Below, piece after piece: positions 1 to 8,626 of a DNA stretch of 64,000 bases. A program made the translations under genes and the position numbers. The stretch's first letter is position 1; the number at the start of each line of letters is the position of its first letter. Source of the stretch: Stigmatella aurantiaca DW4/3-1 (GTDB taxonomy: Bacteria; Myxococcota; Myxococcia; Myxococcales; Myxococcaceae); assembly GCF_000165485.1 (NCBI RefSeq), contig NC_014623.1, positions 3,739,501 through 3,803,500 on the forward strand. The letters run 5' to 3'. Below the pieces are notes generated by a model. That model was not told where the DNA came from and did not search any database. It saw only the letters and a program-made list of their open reading frames with translations.

Positions 1-28
1 TTCGCACTCCCTCCGGCAGCCTCAGCAC
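1..28 (-). CDS. IS66 TnpB (Orf2), first codons only
   Basis: A GTG at 28-26 opens a frame reading VLRLPEGVR, which matches the usual start of IS66 Orf2 (TnpB) proteins. It overlaps the TGA of the upstream TnpA gene in the arrangement GTGCTGA, the normal translational coupling in IS66 elements. Everything after nine codons is outside the window, so nothing can be said about integrity. Confidence 0.5.
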
Positions 29-411
29 CCCTGCACCTCCTTCACCGCACGCAGCACCCGCGCCACCAGCGCCTGGCTGGCTCCCCCGTCCACCCGTACT
101 CGCACCCCTCCCACCTCCACCTCTACCGCTTCCTCGCGCGACGCAACGGGCTCCACCTCCACCGGCACGAAGCCCAACGGGGGCGGCCCTTCCGGTTTCT
201 CGGCCAGCCGCCGCGTCCAGAAGCGCAGTCGCTCGCGCGGCAGGCCATGCCGACGCATGAAGGCCGACTGCGTGCCTCCCTCCGCCTTCCACGCGCGCAC
301 CACCTGCGCGGCCACCTCCAGGGTCCATCTCGACTGCCGCGCGGCTACCAACCACGCTGGCTCCGCTCTTGTCGTCGTCGCTGCTGTACGGGTCGTCATC
401 ATGCCGCCCAC
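22..411 (-). CDS. IS66 family accessory protein TnpA (Orf1)
   Basis: A 129-residue basic protein of the IS66 TnpA family, a small helix-turn-helix protein needed together with TnpB and the DDE transposase TnpC for transposition. The typical layout is visible: an N-terminal helical DNA-binding part (W..EVAAQVVRAWKAEGGT, then FMRRHGLPRERLRFW at about residues 51-65) and a C-terminal strand-rich tail with VEVGGVRVRVDGG. It may start at the second Met (codon 4 or 5). It overlaps the downstream TnpB start by a few bases. The rest of the element lies left of the window. Confidence 0.82.
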   Translation of the reverse strand: MGGMMTTRTAATTTRAEPAWLVAARQSRWTLEVAAQVVRAWKAEGGTQSAFMRRHGLPRERLRFWTRRLAEKPEGPPPLGFVPVEVEPVASREEAVEVEVGGVRVRVDGGASQALVARVLRAVKEVQGC

Positions 412-461
412 TGTGCGGCACGCGGCGCTCAGCCACTACCTGGGCAGGACCGGAGGCTTAC

Positions 462-569
462 GCAGCAGCCGAGGTGATGGAGATTGTCCGCAAGACGGAC
501 GAGTTCATGGAGGAGATTGAATTCCCCGGCCCGCGTCGTCGATCTGTGTACGAAGTCACCACGCGCTAG
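462..569 (+). pseudogene. 3' remnant of a gene split by IS66
   Basis: Starting exactly at the inferred IS66 end, an open frame reads AAAEVMEIVRKTDEF, then MEEIEFPGPRRR, and stops at TAG 567-569. There is no start codon of its own outside the IS end. Composition and codon use look like real coding sequence. I infer that it is the last ~35 codons of a gene interrupted by the insertion sequence. The protein family is not recognisable from so short a piece. Confidence 0.35.
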
Positions 570-861
570 GAGTGTGTTGCAGTAACGGGAAAACCGAGCT
601 TCGATCTACGAGCGGTAGTACCGGCTCCAGAGTCGAAGCCCATCAGGTAGTAGGTCATCGGATTACCCCAACAGGCTCCTAGCCGCAGGCCGCCCCCGTT
701 GGCCCCCGACGCTTCAAGGGGGCTCAGCAGCTCGAAGGAAGCCCGCCGCACGGCTCTCCCTGTAGCTGTCCATCTCCGCCATGTTGCGTCAGTGTTGCGT
801 GAGAGTGCGGAACGGGCTGGAACGGGGCGGGACTACGTGGGACGCGGCGGGATATCGATTC
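570..861. other. Gene-free stretch between IS66 and repeat copy A
   Basis: No convincing gene on either strand. Short frames here are interrupted and have no family motif. The 840-860 part contains the palindrome GGGATATCGATTCCC (849-863 region). Together with the neighbouring repeat and the tRNA-like 3' end, the stretch looks like the scar of past integration events. This reading is inference. Confidence 0.3.
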
Positions 862-916
862 CCAAGCATTCCGGGCGGTTACGAGGTAAGGGCGCGATTC
901 CGCTGGGAGTTTCGCA
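862..916 (+). repeat. Interspersed ~54-bp repeat, copy A
   Basis: This segment matches 8627-8680 in the same orientation with only scattered substitutions. Shared blocks include CCAA, TTCCGG, CGGTT, CGAG and TAAGGGCGCGATT followed by GCTGG and AGTTT. The two copies are 7.8 kb apart. Copy A lies directly next to a tRNA/tmRNA-like 3' end. The repeat does not encode a conserved protein; its function is unknown. Confidence 0.5.
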
Positions 917-925
917 CCACCCGGA

Positions 926-950
926 GCGGGTTCGATTCCCGCTGCTTCCA
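926..950 (+). other. tRNA/tmRNA 3'-end fragment (possible att site)
   Basis: The bases form a perfect T arm: stem GCGGG (926-930), seven-base loop TTCGATT (931-937), stem CCCGC (938-942), then TGCTTCC plus A like an acceptor 3' strand and discriminator. A matching 5' acceptor strand (GGAAGCA) and the D and anticodon arms are absent within 80 bases upstream, so this is not a complete tRNA. Such isolated 3' ends typically mark attachment sites left by integrases that target tRNA or tmRNA genes. Confidence 0.5.
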
Positions 951-1097
951 AAGTGATCTCCCCGTTGGGTCTTGGCCCTTACTCCAGAGCCAAGCTCGCA
1001 GCGCTTGGCTGAGGGCCTGCGCACCGCAGCATGATCCAAAGCGTCAGCCCACGGACAATACACCGGTGAACAGTGGGCCGACTGTGACGGAGAGTTC

Positions 1098-2480
1098 ATG
1101 AGCAACCGGATCGGATCCCTGGCGTCGGTGTGTGCCTTGCTCACCCTCCTGGTTTCACTGGGGTGTGGTGATTCGTCCGGCCCCGCTGTGGGAGCAGGGC
1201 CGGACGATGAGAACCAGCCCCCGGAGACGCTCGATCAACGCCGCGCTCGCTGGATGACCGAGAACGCGGGGCTCCCCCACGGTGTGCCGGCCACCTTTGA
1301 GCTCTCCGGCAACCCCATCCACATCAGCGGAAAGGGGCGGGTGCAGGTCGACTCTGGCGTGCTCACCCCAGGGCCCCTCTTCCCGGACGACAAGTACTAC
1401 CTCTTCTTCGCGGACGCTCAGGTCGGAGCCGAGACGGGGCTCCTCGTGCTGGAAGGCCAACGGATCCATATCGCTGGCGGCACGCTGGGGCAGGTGGAGA
1501 TCGGAGCCGTCAAGACGCGCACCCACTTGGAGGACGGAACCGCCTCGCCCGCCGTCGAGCTGAGCACCGCAGGTGCCACCGGCGGCACCAAGCCCCAAGT
1601 CACCTTCCCCGAGGACTGGAGTGACGCGAAGAGTGCCCTGTTCTTCGCGGACGCCGCGAGCGTGTCTCCCGGGAACCTGCGCCTCTCGGGCTTCACCCGC
1701 GGAGTCCTGGTCACTGCCACGGGCAATACCGCCCTCCCAGGGAGCGTGACGATCACCTCCGCGAGACAGATGTACTGGGACAGCGTCTCCCACATCGAGG
1801 TGACGTCGAGCACGCTCGAGTACGGCGGGTTCGCACTGGGAGGCAAGGTGAGCGAGGGCTCGCTCACCTCGCCCGCACTGGCCGCTGCCCCACCGCTGCC
1901 CAGCGCGGTGATGGGGCGCGAGGCGAAGATCACCGTCCAGCCCGGTACCGTGCGGAGCGCGGACACCTTCCGGCTCACCCAGGCCGTGACGGAGCCGGGG
2001 CTGCTCATTCCGGCGGAGCTGGAGGTGTCCTATGACGCGACGCCCCTCACGCTGAAGAAGAACCAACGCGGGCTGGTCCCGGTGATCTTCCGGGAGAAGA
2101 CGCTGCGCGGTCAGGCGGTGCTCTCGGATCTTCAGGTCACCGGCAGCGGCAAGGAGGCGGTCCGCGTCGCGCTTGGTGAGGTGGAGACGACCGTCGAGCA
2201 GCTCTGGGACACCGTGGGTGAGGCGGGGATCGCTGCCCCCTTCCTGGCGGTCCCGCTCGCCATTGCCACGCCGTTCATCGCCCTGGGCGAGTGGCTCTCG
2301 TGTGTGTTCTCCACGTGCCCCCAGGCCTTCCCGGTCTGGATGGAGACGGGGACCGTCTCGCGCTTCCACATCATCGTCCAGGGGGCACTGCCTCCAGGGA
2401 GCTATGGGGCGGACGTGACGCTAACGGGCCGCAACTACGCGGCCTTCACCGTCCCGGTCCGGTTCACCATCACCGAGTGA
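1098..2480 (+). CDS. Putative secreted lipoprotein, function unknown
   Basis: A 460-residue protein with a classic lipoprotein signal: a hydrophobic stretch at about residues 7-20 ending in LVSLGCGDSSG, so Cys23 should be lipidated and the protein anchored to a membrane. The remainder is mostly beta-rich, with repeated FFADA motifs near residues 98 and 175 and a C-terminal Ig-like end. A hydrophobic segment with two Cys residues lies at about 375-405. The start at 1098 has GGAGAG seven bases upstream. No named family is recognised. It stands alone between the tRNA-like scar and a methyltransferase remnant. Confidence 0.7.
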   Translation: MSNRIGSLASVCALLTLLVSLGCGDSSGPAVGAGPDDENQPPETLDQRRARWMTENAGLPHGVPATFELSGNPIHISGKGRVQVDSGVLTPGPLFPDDKYYLFFADAQVGAETGLLVLEGQRIHIAGGTLGQVEIGAVKTRTHLEDGTASPAVELSTAGATGGTKPQVTFPEDWSDAKSALFFADAASVSPGNLRLSGFTRGVLVTATGNTALPGSVTITSARQMYWDSVSHIEVTSSTLEYGGFALGGKVSEGSLTSPALAAAPPLPSAVMGREAKITVQPGTVRSADTFRLTQAVTEPGLLIPAELEVSYDATPLTLKKNQRGLVPVIFREKTLRGQAVLSDLQVTGSGKEAVRVALGEVETTVEQLWDTVGEAGIAAPFLAVPLAIATPFIALGEWLSCVFSTCPQAFPVWMETGTVSRFHIIVQGALPPGSYGADVTLTGRNYAAFTVPVRFTITE

Positions 2481-2593
2481 TCCACAGGAGTTTCCTCTCC
2501 CGCTGGGATGACGGATTCATCCATCGAAGTGGAGCGCATAGGCAATGGCCTTACCCAGCGGCGTTTTCGGAGGCACGTGAGGTGCCCAATCCG

Positions 2594-2761
2594 TCAGCAA
2601 ACCGAGGAGCTTGAGAGAAACGGGAGCGCCTCGCCCCCTGCTTGGGCCAGCAGCTCACTGAACGAAGAAACGGCGCTTCCAGCGGGTGCCTGGCGCAGGA
2701 GCTCCAACGCCAGCTCGCCGCCGCCGCATCCGATATCGGCGACCCTACTCGGGGGATACAT
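2594..2761 (-). pseudogene. SAM-methyltransferase motif I remnant
   Basis: On the minus strand the frame from 2761 reads MYPPSRVADIGCGGGELALE followed by LLRQAPAG. This is a textbook class I methyltransferase motif I (hydrophobic-DIGCGGG). The following residues do not continue into motif II and the frame ends after about 55 codons. I read it as a fragment of a lost methyltransferase gene. It fills most of the 350-base gap before the next gene; no other feature is seen there. Confidence 0.35.
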
Positions 2762-2828
2762 GTAACCAGACAAATGCGTGGCGCATATCCCTGGGTACAT
2801 CGCCCTTGCATCCCCCCAAGAGCCCGTC

Positions 2829-5336
2829 ATGTCCCTCTCCATCTCGAAGAAGGCCCCTGCCGTTTCCCCCTCGGCCACCCCTGCGTCTTCCGTCGCTGGG
2901 ACCGGGCCCCAGGCCTCGCGGTCCAAGCCGTCGCCTCACGCCCAGATCCCCTCGGCCAGAAAGCAGGAAGGGGTGAAGGACACGTTCGACAAGGCCCCGG
3001 TGAAGCAGCCCCTCGTGGCGCTGCTCCAGGAGGCGAAGAGCAGCTCCGTCTCGGCGGTGATGATGAGCCCCGCCGCGCTGGACACGCCGCCCCCTCCGCC
3101 CCCCCGCCAGACCCCCACGGCCGAGCAGGCCGCCCAGAAGGAGGTGGCGCTGGAGACCGTGGCCACCAGCCAGAAGGACATCGAGGAGGCGCGCGGCAAG
3201 CTGCACGAAGCGACGCACGGCCAGGTCAATGATCTCTTCGACATGGCCGCCGGCAAGAGTCCCATCCCCAAGAACAGCGAGGTGAAGCAGCTCTCGGACA
3301 ACCAAGCGGAGCTGGTGCGCAGGAACGAGGCGGGCGACGTCATCGAGCGCACCATGGCCACCCGGCAGCCCGACGGCTCCGTGCTCGTGGACTCGGCCAC
3401 CTTCGAAGGGGGCAAGAACGTGCGCGATCGCATCGAGGCGAATGCCGACGGCAGCACCTATGCCCAGCATGCTGAGTGGCCGGGCCAGAACGAGGCGGAG
3501 GGCCTCAAGAACTTCGGGGACATCGACCGCGCCAAGGACCCCAACCTCGTTTACACCTCCCAGCGCGTCAGCCACTCGGAGGAGGGAAATCTCCAGATCG
3601 AGAAGTACGCTCAGGCCGGTGGCGCCGTGAGTGGCAGCAGGACGTCCTACCACCAGGAGTCCCTCAACATCGATGACAAGCTCGAGGGCGACTTCGACCG
3701 CAGCAAGCCCGTGGACACCGAGGAGACGTACTCCTACTCCATCCCCGCCCCCGGACCGGATGGCTCGCAGCCCAACCCGCAGTATCAGCGCACCGAGCGC
3801 TTCTCCCAGGACCAGGGCAAAGAGGGCCCCATCCAGGCCACCGCCTACACCAGCCGCGAGCTGGACGGTCACAAGCAATACGCGGGCGAAGGCCCCCACA
3901 ACCGCCTCGAGCTAGACGCGGTGCGCGAGGCGTATGCACACGGAGGAGACGGCAAGGGAGAGCAGTACGACGCGGATGACGCCCGCGATACCGGCCAACA
4001 GCCCAAGCAGTGGCTGCTGGAGAAGAAGAAGTCGGACAATTCCCTCGACAGCCAGACCTTCGTCGAGGGGCAGATCGCCAACAGCATCGTGACCCACACC
4101 GAGGTGAACGGCGACACCGTGAAGCATCGTTACACGGGTAAGACGCTCAAGCCGGATGGGGAAGGGTATGGCCACGTTGAAGGGGCGTCGACGACGAAGT
4201 ACGCCCCGGATGGCTCGATCGAGCATACGAATTCCGCGCGCCTGGAGGCCGACGGCACCAAGGCGATCGACGTCTACGACAGCCAGCGCGAAGTGACGGA
4301 CCAGGGGCTCAAGCTGGGCGAACGCGCGAGCAGTACTCGCATCGCCCCGGACGGCAAGACGACGAAGGGGGAACATCTGACCGAGTCGCTCATCTCTGGC
4401 GACGGCGTGCAGTTGCTCGGTTCGCGCAACACCCTGACGGGCCCTGACGGGAGCTCGGCAAGGACCGTGCTGGACAGCAAGGGCCCCCGGCTCTTCGTGG
4501 CACCTCCCGGGGAAAAAGCACGCGAGGTGCGCGCGCCCGAGGACATCCCGGACGAGGCCCTCCGGGAGCTGGCCGCCAACTCCGTCGTGGAGACCAACCA
4601 GGAGATCGCCGCATACGCCTCCAGCGGTGGCGCCAATGCCTTCAAGAGTGTCCAGGGCGTCAGCACCCCCAACGACAAGGGACAGTTCCTGTCCGACCGG
4701 CTGTCCCACCTGGCCGGCACCGAGACGGTGGCCAAGGTCTCTCAAGGCCTCAAGGGGGGGGCGACCGCGGTGGGCGGCGTGGCGGGAGTCACCGCGGGCA
4801 TCGCGGGGATCATCGACGGCGTCAAGGATGGCAACAAGGTCGCCATCGCCAAGGGGGTGTTCGACACGCTGGGCGGTGCCGTGAACCTCTACGAGACTGG
4901 CGAGGCCTTCAAGGGCATCTTCAAGAACACGTCAGATCTGGCGGGAGCGGGCCGGTGGGTGGGTGGGGCCGCTCAGGCCACGGGAGTCGCGCCGACCACG
5001 TCGGGTGCCACGTCCGTGGCCTCCAAGATTGGCGGTGCGCTCAAGGGCCTGGGCGGTGCGTCCAATGTGCTCGGCGCGGCGGTGGGCATCGCCTCGGGCA
5101 CCCTCGACATCATCGAGGGCCTCAAGACCGGCCGTGGCGGCCAGGTCGCCAAGGGTGCGGTGGGCATCGCGGGGACGGTGGGCGGCGTGGTCGCCTCCAT
5201 CGTGGTGGGCAGCGCCTTTGGCGGCCCTGCCGGCATTGCGGTGGGCGCACTCGTCGGGGGGCTCGTTCTGGCAGCTCAGAAGTTTGTCGAAGTCATCAGC
5301 GACGACGACCACCAGATCCACTTCCAGGAGATCTGA
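2829..5336 (+). CDS. Candidate type VI effector with C-terminal membrane segments
   Basis: An 835-residue protein (852 if the upstream GTG at 2778 is used; ATG 2829 is preferred because the extra residues look non-coding). Residues ~1-115 are Ser/Pro/Lys-rich and disordered. Residues ~150-640 are beta-rich with recurring 'D-G-S' turns (PDGSVLVDS, APDGSIEHT, APDGKTTKG), reminiscent of YD/Rhs-like scaffolds. The last 200 residues hold Gly/Ala-rich hydrophobic helices (near 645-675, 755-775 and 790-820) able to insert in membranes. The next gene, 47 bases downstream, encodes a DUF1795 protein, the family of Eag chaperones that shield effector transmembrane helices. No PAAR domain or known toxin motif is seen, so delivery and activity are inferred. 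Confidence 0.6.
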   Translation: MSLSISKKAPAVSPSATPASSVAGTGPQASRSKPSPHAQIPSARKQEGVKDTFDKAPVKQPLVALLQEAKSSSVSAVMMSPAALDTPPPPPPRQTPTAEQAAQKEVALETVATSQKDIEEARGKLHEATHGQVNDLFDMAAGKSPIPKNSEVKQLSDNQAELVRRNEAGDVIERTMATRQPDGSVLVDSATFEGGKNVRDRIEANADGSTYAQHAEWPGQNEAEGLKNFGDIDRAKDPNLVYTSQRVSHSEEGNLQIEKYAQAGGAVSGSRTSYHQESLNIDDKLEGDFDRSKPVDTEETYSYSIPAPGPDGSQPNPQYQRTERFSQDQGKEGPIQATAYTSRELDGHKQYAGEGPHNRLELDAVREAYAHGGDGKGEQYDADDARDTGQQPKQWLLEKKKSDNSLDSQTFVEGQIANSIVTHTEVNGDTVKHRYTGKTLKPDGEGYGHVEGASTTKYAPDGSIEHTNSARLEADGTKAIDVYDSQREVTDQGLKLGERASSTRIAPDGKTTKGEHLTESLISGDGVQLLGSRNTLTGPDGSSARTVLDSKGPRLFVAPPGEKAREVRAPEDIPDEALRELAANSVVETNQEIAAYASSGGANAFKSVQGVSTPNDKGQFLSDRLSHLAGTETVAKVSQGLKGGATAVGGVAGVTAGIAGIIDGVKDGNKVAIAKGVFDTLGGAVNLYETGEAFKGIFKNTSDLAGAGRWVGGAAQATGVAPTTSGATSVASKIGGALKGLGGASNVLGAAVGIASGTLDIIEGLKTGRGGQVAKGAVGIAGTVGGVVASIVVGSAFGGPAGIAVGALVGGLVLAAQKFVEVISDDDHQIHFQEI

Positions 5337-5383
5337 TTCGACAGCCTTCCTTCTGACAAGACACTCCTGGAGACATCATTGCC

Positions 5384-5863
5384 ATGACAACGCCCAACCT
5401 TATCAAGCACGGAGCCCTGCGGCTGTCCCTCCCGGAGGGCTGGCTCGACGCGAGCCAGGTGGTGGCCGTGGGTCCCGAAGAGCGAGGCTTCCGCCCCAAC
5501 CTGGTGGTCTCGATCGAGCCCCTCCGTCCAGGCGAGACGCTCGCGCAGTTCACTCAACGTTCCCTGGTTCATCTGCGCAGGTTGGAGGGCTTCTCGCTGG
5601 CCGAGGAGCGCGCCGCCACCTTCGGTCCCCACCAGGGCGTGCTGCGCGAGTACACCTTCCGCATCCAGGGCGTCCTCATGGCCCAGTACCAGTTCCAGAT
5701 CCTCCAGAACTCGGTGGGCTATTCCTTCACCTACTGCCAACTCCCGGAGAAGATGGCCGCCACGCGCGCGGTGGCCGAGCAGTTCTTCGCCACCGCCCAG
5801 GTGAGCGCAAACCCAGAGCTGGCGGTGTCCCGCGTCAATACGGTGCTCGGAGCGCGCTGGTAG
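5384..5863 (+). CDS. DUF1795/DcrB-like protein (Eag-type chaperone)
   Basis: A 159-residue protein without a signal peptide that follows the DUF1795 pattern: an N-terminal strand and LPEGW (about residues 17-21), a central basic region with ETLAQFTQRSL, the strand HQGVLREYTF, and a C-terminal helix after YCQLPEKM. Known Eag members (EagT6, EagR) are of this fold and size and hold transmembrane helices of type VI effectors before export. The gene directly follows a large protein with C-terminal Gly-rich membrane helices on the same strand, which supports a chaperone-effector pair. The family also contains periplasmic DcrB proteins, but the absence of a signal peptide argues against that. Confidence 0.68.
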   Translation: MTTPNLIKHGALRLSLPEGWLDASQVVAVGPEERGFRPNLVVSIEPLRPGETLAQFTQRSLVHLRRLEGFSLAEERAATFGPHQGVLREYTFRIQGVLMAQYQFQILQNSVGYSFTYCQLPEKMAATRAVAEQFFATAQVSANPELAVSRVNTVLGARW

Positions 5864-6112
5864 GTCCTGGGTCGCCCGGTGGGAATGGGTTCGCGCTGGG
5901 GAGAAGGTCCGGAAAGGGGATTCCAGCCCCGGTCCTTGGGGACGACCGAGAAGCGCTGAAGCTGCGTGTGCGGCTCCTGCCACCCGGGCTTGAGCGCTTC
6001 GTCCCTGCTTGCGTCAGGGACGCGTGTGCCGTGCTTTCCTTCCGACCGGGTGTGCCATGATGCCCGCCCCAGGGAAGAACATGCACGAATCGTCTCGAAG
6101 GGAGGCCCTCTC

Positions 6113-6541
6113 ATGACCACGCGCAAGCCCGCACGCAAGTCAGCACGCAAGCCCATCGTTCTCCCCCCCAGTGGGGGACGTCCGTATCCGATGGGAAGGA
6201 TCCGTGCCGTGTTCAAGGCCGATGGCGACGAGACGGCGCGGGCCTACTCCATCTCCGAATGGTGGCTCGAGCCGAACACCACGGGCCCCGGTGCGCACGC
6301 GCACCCGGAGGATGATGTGTTCTTCGTCATCGAAGGAACGATGAGCATCCTGATTGGGAAGAAGTGGATCGACGCACCCCCCGGCTCATTTGTGCTCGTG
6401 CCTGGCGGGGTGACCCACGATTTCGAGAATCGGAGTCAGCAGAGGGCAGGGATGCTCAACTTCACCCCGGGCGTCTTCGAGCCCGAGATGGAGGGCATTG
6501 CCCAGTGGTTCAAGGATCATCCCGCGGGGGATGTGCGCTGA
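6113..6541 (+). CDS. Single-domain cupin protein
   Basis: A 142-residue cupin. Motif 1 is GAHAHPEDDVFFVIEG (residues 60-75), supplying His62, His64 and an acidic ligand; motif 2 is PPGSFVLVPGGVTHDFEN (89-106) with His102. These residues would bind one metal ion. Residues 1-20 are Lys/Arg-rich. The start at 6113 has GGGAGG nine bases upstream, better than an earlier in-frame start at 5966. Substrate unknown; such proteins range from isomerases to dioxygenases and sensors. The gene has no co-directional partner close by. Confidence 0.8.
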   Translation: MTTRKPARKSARKPIVLPPSGGRPYPMGRIRAVFKADGDETARAYSISEWWLEPNTTGPGAHAHPEDDVFFVIEGTMSILIGKKWIDAPPGSFVLVPGGVTHDFENRSQQRAGMLNFTPGVFEPEMEGIAQWFKDHPAGDVR

Positions 6542-6610
6542 ATGCTGAATGTGGAATAGAGACAGCATCCAGATCACCATTCAAGGTGCTCACCCCCGCC
6601 CTGAGCGCTC

Positions 6611-8485
6611 TCAGTTGGAGCAGAGCACCACCGACGGGTAGTCCGCGAGCCCGCTCCGGCGATGCGCCAACCCGATGAGGTATTGGTTGTCGGCGCACTG
6701 CCCCTTGCGCTGGCCCACGCTCCAGTCGCCTCCCGAGAGCGATGCGCGCTGGTCTCCTCCCCAGAAGTCTTTCGCTGATTTGCTGTTGAGAGGGATGCCA
6801 CCGGCATTCTGCTCGCAGAGCAGGCCCGCCAGCTCGAGCCAGAACGGATTCGCCGTGGAGATGCCCACCGCGTAGGAGCCCGTGGGGCACTCGAACTTGA
6901 TGCTCTGGTTGGCCCAGTCACCCGGGTAGCGCAACGGTGAGACCTCCTGGGTGATCGTTTGGTGGCTCCCCGTGCCCTGCTGCGCGGGAACGGCTCCCGC
7001 GTTGGTGCAGAGGATGGAGAAGCTCCCGCTCACCCCCACCATGCGATAGCCCCGCGGACAGCTGACTTTCGCCTTGCCCGAGTGCCAGTCGAAATCCAGC
7101 GAGTTGTTGTCCACGTAGTTGGTGGAGCTTCCGTTCTTCAGAAGGACGGTCATTGGCAGGAAGCGCGTCGCATCCACGGCGCCTGTCCGCCCGTCCGCAC
7201 CGAGCAGCCGGCCCAAGGGGCCCGTCCCCAGCCGCCAGTCACCGCTGCGCACGCCACTCCAGTCCGGGTAGCTCCACAGACCGTATGTCTCGTCCTCCCC
7301 CTGCACCGAGTTCTGCAACTTCGCCGCGTTGATGGCCCAGTAGGCCCAGTCGACGTCCTTGTCGATCAGGTAGTCCGCGAGGTTGCTGAACCACGCCCGG
7401 GAGTTGGCCGCCTGCTCGTTGTAGCCGATGCCGAACTCGCTCATCCAGACTGGCGCGGTGTACGCCTGATTCGCCGCGAGCACAAAGCCCCACTCTTGGT
7501 CCAGCGTGCCGTGGAGCGTTGGCCTGTCCATGTCGCTGTACTTCGGACCGCTGCCCAGCGAGCCACCCGACTGATTCGGCCCGGTGTAGCCATAGTTGTG
7601 CACGGCGTAGACGAGCTTGTCTCCACGCAACAGGGCAATGGGCCGCTGCCTCACGGGTTTCAGCTGTGGACGCTCTCCGTCCAGGAGTCCCCACCAGTTG
7701 ACCGCCTCGACGACGATGAGCAGGTCGGGGTTCATCCGCAGCACCAGATTGCCCATCGTCTGAGCTGCCATGTGCCAGTCATGCTGGTTGCGCATACCCC
7801 AGTTGGGACTGTCCAGCCCGTCCGGACGCACCTCGTTGCGCAGGTCAGCTCCGGCCACCCACTTGTTGCCCTGGTAGCGCCCCGCCATCATCACCCAGTC
7901 GTCCTGCCACCGTTGCAGGGCCTGGCTGCTGTCCCAGAAGCCATTGCCATCCCAGCCACAGCACCACATGGACTTCGTCGTGTGGTTGTTCAGGATGACC
8001 ACCAGCCCCTGTCGCGTCAGCTCCGCCACGACGGCGTCGTAGACCTCGAGCGCCGTCTTGTTCAAGAGCTCCGGGTTCTTCGCGGTGTCGATACACGTGA
8101 CGCCGTACTTCTCCAGACACCGCTGCGCCGCGGGCTTGGTGTTGTCCGGATGCAGCATGTTGTTGGAAAACGGCAGCCGGACGGAGTTGAAGCCCAGCAC
8201 CTTCATTCCTGTGACAAGGTCCGACAGCTTTTGCTTGTCCAGGCCTCCCACCACCTCGAGCTGATCGCTCGCGCCGAACCAGTTGATGGACTTCAGCTTG
8301 AAGCGCTCTCCGCAGCGGTCGACGATGTACCGGCCCCGGGTGCTCAGCGGAACGCGCGGGTTGCACTGCGCCGCAGCCAGTCCGGCACGCTCGGGGCCTT
8401 CGAGGTGGCCTGGCTCGGCGTCGGCCATTGCTGTGCCGCACAGGTGGAGCACCGCCAACATCAACAACAGAGGACTGTTCTTCAT
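6611..8485 (-). CDS. Secreted glycoside hydrolase family 5 protein
   Basis: A 624-residue protein starting at ATG 8485 (AGGAG upstream) with a signal peptide (residues 1-22). Residues ~50-420 form a GH5-type barrel: VRLPFS (102-107), NNHTT (166-170), acid/base Glu218 in LRNEV, VHNYG (295-299), and nucleophile Glu350 in WMSEFG. GH5 enzymes cleave beta-1,4-glucans, mannans and related polymers outside the cell. Residues ~480-624 contain two similar Cys-containing modules (CPRGYRMVGVS and CPTGSYAVGIS), probably an accessory carbohydrate-binding or surface-attachment domain. Substrate cannot be told from sequence alone. Confidence 0.85.
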   Translation of the reverse strand: MKNSPLLLMLAVLHLCGTAMADAEPGHLEGPERAGLAAAQCNPRVPLSTRGRYIVDRCGERFKLKSINWFGASDQLEVVGGLDKQKLSDLVTGMKVLGFNSVRLPFSNNMLHPDNTKPAAQRCLEKYGVTCIDTAKNPELLNKTALEVYDAVVAELTRQGLVVILNNHTTKSMWCCGWDGNGFWDSSQALQRWQDDWVMMAGRYQGNKWVAGADLRNEVRPDGLDSPNWGMRNQHDWHMAAQTMGNLVLRMNPDLLIVVEAVNWWGLLDGERPQLKPVRQRPIALLRGDKLVYAVHNYGYTGPNQSGGSLGSGPKYSDMDRPTLHGTLDQEWGFVLAANQAYTAPVWMSEFGIGYNEQAANSRAWFSNLADYLIDKDVDWAYWAINAAKLQNSVQGEDETYGLWSYPDWSGVRSGDWRLGTGPLGRLLGADGRTGAVDATRFLPMTVLLKNGSSTNYVDNNSLDFDWHSGKAKVSCPRGYRMVGVSGSFSILCTNAGAVPAQQGTGSHQTITQEVSPLRYPGDWANQSIKFECPTGSYAVGISTANPFWLELAGLLCEQNAGGIPLNSKSAKDFWGGDQRASLSGGDWSVGQRKGQCADNQYLIGLAHRRSGLADYPSVVLCSN

Positions 8486-8626
8486 CGGGAACGGCTCCTG
8501 GGTGAGGGGAACCGGGACTGAACTCCCGAACAACCGGAGAGTCCAGTCAGAACGCTCGGTTGGCTGCCTAAGCCTGCCGTGGTGGGTACAGCGTCAGAGA
8601 CTGTTTCGGGCGGCAGGATGACAACT

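Larger units (their letters stand above)
1..461 (-). mobile_element. IS66 family insertion sequence, right-hand part
   Basis: The segment carries tnpA and the start of tnpB. On the minus strand a sequence beginning GTAAGCCTCCGGTCCTGCCC starts at position 461 and runs inward; GTAAGC is the hallmark of IS66 terminal inverted repeats. I therefore place the element end at 461. The next eight bases (462-469, GCAGCAGC) would be one copy of the 8-bp target duplication known for this family. The other end and tnpC are not in the window. Confidence 0.62.

Noticed and set aside
875-950. A complete tRNA gene
   Set aside because: No 5' acceptor strand GGAAGCA, D arm or anticodon arm can be folded upstream of the T arm.
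724-951. Short frame starting MEAAGIEPAP
   Set aside because: This start is the well-known artefact of translating the antisense strand of a tRNA T arm, and supports the tRNA-like 3' end at 926-950 instead.
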